From Oscillospiraceae bacterium (lineage in GTDB: Bacteria; Bacillota; Clostridia; Oscillospirales; JAAYXM01): a stretch of DNA of 47,317 nucleotides. The DNA is taken from positions 1-47,317 of the forward strand of contig JAFQME010000033.1 in NCBI GenBank assembly GCA_017421025.1, written 5' to 3'. Each line of letters opens with the position of its first letter. Within the stretch, counting starts at the first letter, position 1. Under the pieces are notes generated by a model. That model ran no database searches. It saw nothing but the letters and a program-made list of their open reading frames with translations, and had not been told where the DNA came from. A program made the translations under genes and the position numbers. Below are positions 40,574 through 47,317 of this stretch, piece by piece.

Positions 40574-43207
40574 ATGAAAGTAATGGTCATTGACGGCAAT
40601 AGCATCGTCAATCGTGCGTTTTACGGCGTGCGTCCGCTGACGACGCGGGACGGGCTGTACACCAATGCGGTGTACGGCTTTTTGTCCATTTATCTCAAAC
40701 TCATGGAAGAGGAAAAACCCGACTCGGTTTGTGTTGCATTTGACTTGCGTGCCCCGACATTCCGTCACAAACGGTATGAGGGGTATAAAGCACAACGCAA
40801 GGGGATGCCCGAGGAACTTGCCATGCAGATGGAGCCGCTCAAGGAACTCTTGGATGCGATGAATGTTTGCCGCATCGAATGTGAGGGATATGAGGCGGAC
40901 GATATCATCGGCACGATCAGTCGGATGTGCGCAGAGGGCGGGGATACCTGCACTGTGGTAACCGGTGATCGGGACAGCTTCCAGCTGATTGCAAACCAAG
41001 GCACAGAAGTGCTCTTGGTGTCTTCCCGTATGGGAAAAACCGAGACTGTGCGTTATGACCGAGCCGCAATTTATGAAAAATACGGACTTTTCCCCGAACA
41101 AATGCGAGACTTGAAAGGACTCCAGGGCGATGCATCCGATAACATTCCGGGAGTCAAGGGCATCGGGGAAAAAACCGCCATTGGGTTACTCAAAGAATTT
41201 GAAAATTTGGACAATCTCTATGAAAGACTGGAAGGGTCCGACTTGCGTCAAAGCGTGAAAGACAAACTCATAGCTGACCGTGAAATGGCGTTTTTGTCCC
41301 GTGAATTGGCGACCATCTGTCTGACCGCTCCCATTACATTCGATTGTGGATGTGCTACCTGCAGAGAATACAACAAAGATGCGCTCTATCGCATCCTTTC
41401 CCGATTGGAATTTCAAAAATATATTGCAAAATTCGGACTTACTCCGCCTGCGGACAGTGCAGAAATGCCCGCACAAACAAAGGAGTTCCGTGCGTTTGCG
41501 GGAAGTGTTGAAGAGCTCATTGATGCGGTATGTGCAGCAGACCTTGTTGCGGTATATGCATCTTCCGAGTTTGATGGGATTGCACTTGCCTGGGGAGAAC
41601 AGTTCACCGCTCTTTGTATGAGTGAAGAGGGAGAATTTGCAACCCTGCTGCAAATCGTGTTCTCCAACCGTGTGAGAAAGGTTTGCCATGATGTGCGCTC
41701 ACTCATGGTGAAGTTGCATCGAGAGGGGATTTGCTTTGGCGGATTCGCATTTGATACCGCACTTGCGGCATACCTGATTGAACCCTCTTCGGGGAAATAT
41801 CCGCTTGATGCGGTGGTGGCAGAACACGCTCCTGAATACTCGGTTGACGAGAGTGTGCTTTTGGCAGACGATGCCTTTGCACCGCTTGGAGATCTTTCTG
41901 CAGCCAAGCAAATGATGGGGCTTTGTGCGCAGGCAATCCTCACCATGCAGGAACGCTTGGAATCTGCTCTTTCCGACCGTGGGCTGAACACGGTTTATTA
42001 CGACATTGAACTTCCTCTTGCTGAGATGCTTGCGGAATTGCAAGTGCTTGGTGTTCGGGTGGACAGGGCGGCACTTCTTGCCTTGAGCGAGAGCCTGCAC
42101 GCACGGATAGAAACCATCGCAAATGAGATTTATGCGGCGGCAGGCGAAGAATTCAACATTCTTTCCCCGAAACAGTTGGGGGTCATCCTGTTTGAAAAAC
42201 TGGGGCTTCCGCCTGTGAAAAAAACAAAAAGCGGTTATTCCACCGACATTGATGTTTTGGAAAAACTGAGCAGTCAACATCCCATTGTTCCGCTTCTCAT
42301 CGAATACCGGAAGTGTACCAAGTTGAAATCCACCTATGCAGATGGCTTGGCCAAGGAAATCTCGCAAAAAGACGGGCGTATTCACGGCAGTTTCCATCAA
42401 ATGACCACTGCAACCGGGCGCATCAGTTCGGTAGAACCGAATTTGCAAAATATTCCGGTCCGTTCTGAAATGGGCGGTGAGGTGCGAAAAATGTTTGTCC
42501 CGAAGGATGGGTGTGTTTTGATTGATGCGGACTATTCTCAAATCGAACTCCGCATTTTGGCACATATTTCGGGAGACCCGGTGATGCAGCGTGCGTTTAA
42601 TGAGGAACTTGATATTCATACTGCGACCGCAGCACAAATCTTCTCGGTGTCCAATGAGGACGTCACTTCTGAGATGCGCCGTGCCGCAAAAGCAGTGAAT
42701 TTCGGCATCGTTTACGGAATGAGCGAACACTCTCTGGCGGAGGATTTGGGCGTTGGCTACTATGAAGCAAAACGCTATATGGAACACTATTTTAACCGCT
42801 ATTCAGGTGTGCATACGTATATGCAGAGCATTGTGGAACAGGCAAAGCGGGATGGATTTGTTACCACCTTGTTGGGTCGCCGCCGCAATATTCCCGAACT
42901 TTTTTCCAAGAACTACAATTTGCGAGCGTTTGGAGAGCGGGTTGCGCTCAACGCACCCATTCAAGGCACCGCCGCAGATATCATGAAACTTGCGATGCTT
43001 GGAGTGCGGAAAGCGCTTGCTGACGCAGGGCTTTCGTCCCGAGTTATTTTGCAGGTGCATGACGAACTGCTTGTTGAGGCACCGAAAGAAGAGGCAGAGC
43101 GAGTGCTTGAAATTGTAAAGCGTGAAATGGAGTGTGCATACACCCTGGATGTTCCGCTCACCGTGGATGCGAATGTGGGAGAGACTTGGTATGATGCAAA
43201 ATCTTAA
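40574..43207 (+). CDS. polA: DNA polymerase I
   Basis: This 877-residue repair and Okazaki-fragment polymerase has a 5' nuclease domain (about 1-290, with VIDGNSIVNRAF and GDASDNIPGVKGIG), a central exonuclease-like domain (about 300-480) and the polymerase domain. Polymerase motif A is DADYSQIELRILAH, motif B is RRAAKAVNFGIVYG and motif C is QVHDELLVEA. The central domain lacks the DxE pair of a working 3'-5' exonuclease: the first strand reads DLVAVYASSE. Proofreading is therefore absent, as in Bacillus polA. It overlaps rimI by 17 bases. Confidence 0.96.
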   Translation: MKVMVIDGNSIVNRAFYGVRPLTTRDGLYTNAVYGFLSIYLKLMEEEKPDSVCVAFDLRAPTFRHKRYEGYKAQRKGMPEELAMQMEPLKELLDAMNVCRIECEGYEADDIIGTISRMCAEGGDTCTVVTGDRDSFQLIANQGTEVLLVSSRMGKTETVRYDRAAIYEKYGLFPEQMRDLKGLQGDASDNIPGVKGIGEKTAIGLLKEFENLDNLYERLEGSDLRQSVKDKLIADREMAFLSRELATICLTAPITFDCGCATCREYNKDALYRILSRLEFQKYIAKFGLTPPADSAEMPAQTKEFRAFAGSVEELIDAVCAADLVAVYASSEFDGIALAWGEQFTALCMSEEGEFATLLQIVFSNRVRKVCHDVRSLMVKLHREGICFGGFAFDTALAAYLIEPSSGKYPLDAVVAEHAPEYSVDESVLLADDAFAPLGDLSAAKQMMGLCAQAILTMQERLESALSDRGLNTVYYDIELPLAEMLAELQVLGVRVDRAALLALSESLHARIETIANEIYAAAGEEFNILSPKQLGVILFEKLGLPPVKKTKSGYSTDIDVLEKLSSQHPIVPLLIEYRKCTKLKSTYADGLAKEISQKDGRIHGSFHQMTTATGRISSVEPNLQNIPVRSEMGGEVRKMFVPKDGCVLIDADYSQIELRILAHISGDPVMQRAFNEELDIHTATAAQIFSVSNEDVTSEMRRAAKAVNFGIVYGMSEHSLAEDLGVGYYEAKRYMEHYFNRYSGVHTYMQSIVEQAKRDGFVTTLLGRRRNIPELFSKNYNLRAFGERVALNAPIQGTAADIMKLAMLGVRKALADAGLSSRVILQVHDELLVEAPKEEAERVLEIVKREMECAYTLDVPLTVDANVGETWYDAKS

Positions 43208-43637
43208 CATCCGCTGTATGGAACAGCGTGATATTCCCGCAATAGCGAAGTTGGAGCGGGAGAATTTCTCCAATCCGTGGTCAGCTGCCATGCTTGAGGA
43301 AGAACTTGAGACAGAGTGCTCCTGCTACTTTGTGGCAGAACTGGATGGTACAGTCATCGGTTATGGGGGGCTTCAAAACATTTTGGGTGAGGGGTATATC
43401 ACCAATATTGCAGTGAGTTGCGACTTCCGCCGCCGTGGTGTGGCATCTGCGATTCTTGCACGAATGCTTGAAGAGCCATTGGAGTTTTTGAGTTTGGAAG
43501 TGCGGGCGGGAAATCTTCCTGCCATCGCACTTTATGAAACATTCGGGTTCAAACCGTGTGGTCGTCGGCGTGGGTATTATACCAATCCCACCGAGGACGC
43601 AATCATTATGACAGTCATGCGAGGTGAGAAGATATGA
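43191..43637 (+). CDS. rimI: Ribosomal-protein-alanine (or TsaD-linked) N-acetyltransferase
   Basis: This 148-residue GNAT acetyltransferase has the acetyl-CoA loop RRRGVASAI (a variant Q/RxxGxG/A) and the final ALYETFGFKPCGRRRGYY segment typical of RimI. In E. coli it acetylates ribosomal protein S18; in many Gram-positives rimI sits beside tsaD, as here. ATG 43191 is chosen because GGGAGAG is 7 bases before it; earlier in-frame starts lie deep in polA. The end overlaps tsaD by ATGA. Confidence 0.92.
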   Translation: MMQNLNIRCMEQRDIPAIAKLERENFSNPWSAAMLEEELETECSCYFVAELDGTVIGYGGLQNILGEGYITNIAVSCDFRRRGVASAILARMLEEPLEFLSLEVRAGNLPAIALYETFGFKPCGRRRGYYTNPTEDAIIMTVMRGEKI

Positions 43638-44656
43638 CAACCATTTTGGCAATTGAAAGTTCCTGCGATGAGACTGCTGTCGCCATCAGCCGTGACGGAC
43701 GGGAAATTCTGTCTTCGGTGGTGCTTTCTCAAGCGGAGATGCATGCACTTTACGGCGGTGTTGTCCCGGAAATCGCCTCACGCAAACACATTGAAAGTAT
43801 CACTGATTTGACCAGAACTGCACTCAGTGAGGCAAATCTGACCGCAAAGGACCTGGATGCGGTTGCGGTGACATATGCCCCTGGGCTTATCGGTGCGCTT
43901 TTGGTGGGCGTCGGTTTTGCGAAGGGCTATGCCTATGCAAACGGTCTGCCGCTCATTCCCGTGCACCATATCCGAGGACATATTGCGGCAAATTATATTG
44001 CATTCCCGGAATTAAAGCCGCCATTTGTGTGTCTTGTGGCATCGGGGGGACATACGTTGTTTGTGGATGTCAAGGACTACACCAAGTTCGAAATTCTGGG
44101 AAGTACACGGGATGATGCGGCGGGGGAAGCGTTTGATAAATGTGCCCGTGTTTTGGGCCTTCCGTATCCGGGCGGTGCGGAAATGGACCGCCTTGCAGCA
44201 CAGGGGGATGCCACCCGATACAAACTCCCACGAGCAAACATTCGCGGTGAAGAATTGGATTTATCTTTTTCCGGACTGAAAACCGCAGTGATCAATTTGG
44301 TGCATCATGCGGAGCAGGTGGGGGAAGAAATTGTGAAACCGGACCTTGCTGCGTGTTTTACCGATGCGGTTTGCGATGCGATCGTGCCCCGTGCCATTGA
44401 AGCTTGCCGACGTGCGGGACGCAAGACCTTTGTGATCGCAGGCGGGGTTGCGGCGAATTCGCATTTGCGTGCTCGTCTGCAAAAAGAAGCTGATCGGGCG
44501 GGCCTTACCACCTATTTCCCGCCGCTGTCACTGTGCGGCGATAATGCTGCGATGATTGCTTGCCAGGCATATTTTGAGTATCAGGCAGGAGTGCGGGCTG
44601 GACTCGACCTCAACGCATATGCAACGATGGCGGTAGACGAGGAGCCGAAACTATGA
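43634..44656 (+). CDS. tsaD: tRNA N6-threonylcarbamoyladenosine transferase subunit TsaD
   Basis: This 340-residue ASKHA-fold protein transfers the threonylcarbamoyl group to A37 of ANN-decoding tRNAs. ILAIESSCDETAVA starts the first lobe; HHIRGHIAAN (111-120) carries the two metal-binding His; GGAEMDRLA and VIAGGVAANSHLR are conserved late blocks. The other complex members tsaB and tsaE are not adjacent, which differs from the usual Clostridia tsaE-tsaB-rimI-tsaD order. Both ends overlap neighbours by ATGA. Confidence 0.96.
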   Translation: MTTILAIESSCDETAVAISRDGREILSSVVLSQAEMHALYGGVVPEIASRKHIESITDLTRTALSEANLTAKDLDAVAVTYAPGLIGALLVGVGFAKGYAYANGLPLIPVHHIRGHIAANYIAFPELKPPFVCLVASGGHTLFVDVKDYTKFEILGSTRDDAAGEAFDKCARVLGLPYPGGAEMDRLAAQGDATRYKLPRANIRGEELDLSFSGLKTAVINLVHHAEQVGEEIVKPDLAACFTDAVCDAIVPRAIEACRRAGRKTFVIAGGVAANSHLRARLQKEADRAGLTTYFPPLSLCGDNAAMIACQAYFEYQAGVRAGLDLNAYATMAVDEEPKL

Positions 44657-45363
44657 CATTACAGAATCTGATTGATGAAGCACAAAGAATCGTGCTCTTT
44701 GGCGGCGCCGGACTTTCAACGGAATCCGGAATTCCGGATTACCGCAGTGTGGACGGGTTGTATCACCAAAAATTTTCCGATCCACCTGAAACTATTTTGA
44801 GCCATACTTATTTTATGCAAAAACCGCAGGAGTTCTATGCGTTTTATAAAGAGAAAATGGTGCATTGGGGGGCAAAACCGAACCCTGCACACCTGAAACT
44901 TGCGGAGCTTGAACGTGCGGGAAAGTCGGTTGAAATTGTAACACAAAATGTGGACGGGCTTCATCAAGCGGCAGGAAGCGGCACTGTTTGGGAATTGCAT
45001 GGCTCCATTTATCGCAATTACTGTATGAAGTGCCATAAGCACTACACGGTCGAGTCGGTTATGGCATCGGACGGAGTGCCTGTGTGTGATTGCGGCGGAA
45101 TTGTGCGTCCGGATGTGGTGCTGTACGAAGAAGGACTGGAGGACCGTGTCATCAGTGGTGCAATTCACGCCATTGAAACAGCAGACCTCCTCATTGTTGC
45201 AGGGACATCTCTTGCAGTCTATCCTGCAGCGGGGCTTTTGACCTATCGCAGAAAAAGCACCAAACTTGCCCTCATCAACCGTGAGCCGACTGCAGCGGAT
45301 TCCGATGCGGACCTGGTGATTCACGGGAATGTGGGCGAAGTGTTGTCGGAGGTGACTGTATGA
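44653..45363 (+). CDS. Sirtuin: NAD-dependent protein deacylase
   Basis: This 236-residue Sir2-family enzyme removes acyl groups from lysine using NAD+. The NAD loop is GAGLSTESGIPDYRS (18-32), the TQNVDGLH motif is at 97-104, the catalytic His116 is in WELHGS, and the zinc cysteines are C124, C127, C145 and C147. The late GTSLAVYPAAGL block binds adenine. The sequence fits the class that deacetylates metabolic enzymes, but the target is unknown. It overlaps tsaD and the ABC gene by ATGA, so it belongs to the same operon as rimI, which places an acetyltransferase and a deacylase in one transcript. Confidence 0.94.
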   Translation: MTLQNLIDEAQRIVLFGGAGLSTESGIPDYRSVDGLYHQKFSDPPETILSHTYFMQKPQEFYAFYKEKMVHWGAKPNPAHLKLAELERAGKSVEIVTQNVDGLHQAAGSGTVWELHGSIYRNYCMKCHKHYTVESVMASDGVPVCDCGGIVRPDVVLYEEGLEDRVISGAIHAIETADLLIVAGTSLAVYPAAGLLTYRRKSTKLALINREPTAADSDADLVIHGNVGEVLSEVTV

Positions 45364-47117
45364 AAGAAAAACCGTATCAGCGGCCGTTGGGGGAATTGAT
45401 TGGACGCTTTTTCCCTTATTTCAAAAAGTATCGATGGGTTTTGATTCTTGATCTCCTCTGTGCTGCGCTGACCACCGTGTGCGAGTTGGTATTTCCGCTG
45501 ATCGTGCGGTATTTGACTGACCTTGCCATCAACGATATTGCAAGCCTCACCGTGCAGACGATTCTCACCGTGGGTGTATTGTATCTCATTTTGCGTATCA
45601 TTGATACCGCTGCATATTACTATATGGCGGACATGGGGCATGTCATGGGTGCAAAAATCGAGACCGATATGCGAGCGGACTTGTTCCGTCATTTGCATAT
45701 CCTCTCGTTTTCGTATTACGATAACACCAAAATCGGGCAAATTATGTCCCGCATCACGAGTGATTTATTTGACGTCACCGAGTTTGCGCACCATTGTCCT
45801 GAGGAGTTTTTCATTGCAGGGCTTAAAATCACGGTTGCGTTTGTCATCCTTTGCATGAGTAACGTTTGGCTCACTCTCATCATCTTTGCAGTGTTGCCGC
45901 TGATTTTTATCTGCGTGCGCTTTTTCAACCACAGAATGCGTGAAACATTCAAAGAATCCCGTCAGCAGGTGGGCGAAATCAACTCCCGTGTGGAAGACAG
46001 CCTGCTTGGTGTGCGTGTGGTCAAGTCATTTGCCAATGAAGAGGTAGAAACCGAGAAGTTTGACCGGGACAACAACCTTTTCTTGAAAATCAAAGGGAAA
46101 ACCTACCGATATATGGCAGGATTTCACTGCACCACCCGTCTGTTTGACGGTATCATGTATATCACAGTTGTGGTTGCGGGCGGATTGTTTATGCTTGCCG
46201 GCAAAATTGAGCCTGCGGACTATGTTGCCTATCTCTTGTATGTCAGCACACTTTTGACCTCGATTCGTCGGATTGTGGAATTTACCGAGCAATTCCAGCG
46301 AGGGATGACCGGGATTGAACGATTCCTGGATGTCATGGATGTTGCACCCGAAATTGAGGACGCACCGGATGCTGAGGAACTGGTCAATGTTCGTGGCGAT
46401 GTGACATTCGATCATGTGGACTTCCGATATTCCGAGGATGGAAAACCCGTTTTATCCAACGTAAGCCTTGCGGTCAAAGCGGGGGATAATGTTGCTTTGG
46501 TTGGATCTTCCGGAAGCGGGAAAACCACCTTGTGCAACCTCATCCCTAGATTTTATGAACTGACTTCCGGTAGGATCCTGATTGATGGGAAGGACATTCA
46601 AAACTTAAAACTTCATTCGCTGCGTGAGCAAATCGGGATGGTACAGCAGGATGTGTACTTGTTCTCGGGGACCGTGTGTGAGAATATCGAATACGGGAAA
46701 CCGGGTGCAACTCGTGAAGAAATCATTGAAGCTGCAAAACTTACAGGCGCACATGAGTTTATCATGGAACTCCCGGATGGCTATGATACCTACGTGGGTG
46801 AGCGTGGCGTGAAGCTTTCAGGCGGACAGAAACAGCGTGTCTCGATCGCACGAATGTTTATTAAGAATCCGCCGATTCTGATTTTAGATGAGGCAACAAG
46901 CGCACTTGATAATGAAAGTGAGCGCATTGTGCAGGAATCGCTTGAGCGTCTCGCTGTGGGCAGAACCACATTCACCATTGCACACCGCTTGACCACAATT
47001 AAAAACGCCACCGTGATTCTGGTGCTCACCGAAGACGGTATTGTGGAGCAAGGTACCCACGACCAGCTCATGGAAATGAGAGGCGTGTATTATCACTTGT
47101 ATCAGAACGCTGTGTAA
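45360..47117 (+). CDS. ABC exporter with fused ATPase, probably homodimeric
   Basis: This 585-residue half-transporter has a six-helix membrane domain (about 20-320) and an ATPase with all catalytic residues: Walker A GSSGSGKTT, signature LSGGQKQR, Walker B ILILDEATSALD and H-loop IAHRLT. Unlike the exporter pair at 5.9-9.6 kb, no site is degenerate, so a homodimer is expected. The domain plan is MsbA/LmrA-like, possibly exporting lipids or drugs. It overlaps the sirtuin by ATGA and ends the long operon before a terminator. Confidence 0.93.
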   Translation: MKEKPYQRPLGELIGRFFPYFKKYRWVLILDLLCAALTTVCELVFPLIVRYLTDLAINDIASLTVQTILTVGVLYLILRIIDTAAYYYMADMGHVMGAKIETDMRADLFRHLHILSFSYYDNTKIGQIMSRITSDLFDVTEFAHHCPEEFFIAGLKITVAFVILCMSNVWLTLIIFAVLPLIFICVRFFNHRMRETFKESRQQVGEINSRVEDSLLGVRVVKSFANEEVETEKFDRDNNLFLKIKGKTYRYMAGFHCTTRLFDGIMYITVVVAGGLFMLAGKIEPADYVAYLLYVSTLLTSIRRIVEFTEQFQRGMTGIERFLDVMDVAPEIEDAPDAEELVNVRGDVTFDHVDFRYSEDGKPVLSNVSLAVKAGDNVALVGSSGSGKTTLCNLIPRFYELTSGRILIDGKDIQNLKLHSLREQIGMVQQDVYLFSGTVCENIEYGKPGATREEIIEAAKLTGAHEFIMELPDGYDTYVGERGVKLSGGQKQRVSIARMFIKNPPILILDEATSALDNESERIVQESLERLAVGRTTFTIAHRLTTIKNATVILVLTEDGIVEQGTHDQLMEMRGVYYHLYQNAV

Positions 47118-47196
47118 GCAGAAAAGACCATCCAAAGGCGTCTTCACATAGGGAGAAATCGGTTTTGACCCGCCCTTTTTCCGCAAATACTGCATC

Positions 47197-47240
47197 AAAA
47201 AGCACCGATATCCGACAGGATAATCGGTGCTTTTCTTCTT
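47197..47240 (+). terminator. Terminator at the end of the long operon
   Basis: A stem aaaagcaccgat/atcggtgctttt (47198-47209 with 47223-47234), followed by tttcttcttt-like T richness. It lies 80 bases after the ABC stop; the intervening bases hold no gene, and the last 80 bases of the window show nothing recognisable. Confidence 0.85.
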
Positions 47241-47317
47241 TGTCTTTGCAAAAAAGTTCAGCTTCAAAACTGCAAAGCATCGAAAAGAGAGAATTTCGGG
47301 ATGGAGAGCGAGTAAAA

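Noticed and set aside
39131-41101. Long minus-strand frame (656 codons) opposite cysS and polA
   Set aside because: It is antisense to two well-conserved genes, has an incoherent, Cys/His/Ile-rich composition and no ribosome site. It arises from codon bias of the plus strand.
41699-42787. Minus-strand frame opposite polA
   Set aside because: It lies wholly within polA and shows no recognisable family or start signal.
1-47317. CRISPR array, prophage, IS element or integrated plasmid
   Set aside because: No regular spaced repeats, transposase, integrase, or phage structural genes were seen; gene content is core and accessory chromosomal.

Overview
The window is chromosomal DNA of an anaerobic Gram-positive bacterium, most likely class Clostridia (Oscillospiraceae or a near relative; this is inferred, not proven). 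The evidence is a SCIFF peptide with its radical-SAM maturase, the archaeal/eukaryotic-type prolyl-tRNA synthetase, an apgM-type phosphoglycerate mutase, YqhQ (DUF1385), an SLH-domain fragment, Bacillota-like promoters and Shine-Dalgarno sites, and tRNA genes with encoded CCA. No phage, IS element, CRISPR array or rRNA was seen, and no gap without a gene exceeds about 200 bp.

Left part (1-10.9 kb): the end of an SLH-domain surface protein; a membrane GT2 glycosyltransferase; yaiI facing away from a SulP anion transporter-pyrE pair; a small Xre regulator divergent from a tiny membrane protein whose consensus promoter contains an operator-like palindrome; an Lgt-like membrane protein lacking standard Lgt residues; a heterodimeric ABC exporter with one degenerate ATP site; and a ferredoxin-domain aldo/keto reductase.

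Middle (10.9-30.2 kb): a minus-strand SCIFF cluster (peptide, terminator, maturase, then a PLP decarboxylase-family gene overlapping by ATGA); a YeiH anion exporter divergent from a LysR regulator across AT-rich palindromes; tRNA-Val; an AEC transporter-mscL-amidohydrolase operon; an HPr-like protein without the phospho-histidine; a 41-residue Asn/Gln-rich peptide; a deacetylase-like protein; a yebC-apgM-proS-argS operon; an MFS transporter; a PRPP synthase; tRNA-Thr and tRNA-Gly; a FliB-like lysine methylase; a hexapeptide acyltransferase; and a small membrane protein.

Right part (30.3-47.1 kb): fifteen plus-strand genes with gaps of 17 nt or less, many with ATGA overlaps, and no visible internal terminator: a lipoprotein, a two-component system, yqhQ, prmC, recA, recX, rimO, pgsA, cysS, polA, rimI, tsaD, a sirtuin and an ABC exporter, ending at a strong terminator. 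It looks like one very long operon linking envelope sensing with DNA repair, translation quality, tRNA modification and lipid synthesis.

The most unusual items are the SCIFF precursor, which has Gly where related peptides have the presumed Thr cross-link acceptor, plus an extra leader Cys; the Xre/small-membrane-protein/Lgt-like locus; the Asn/Gln-rich micro-protein; and recA buried in a long operon with no visible SOS box.
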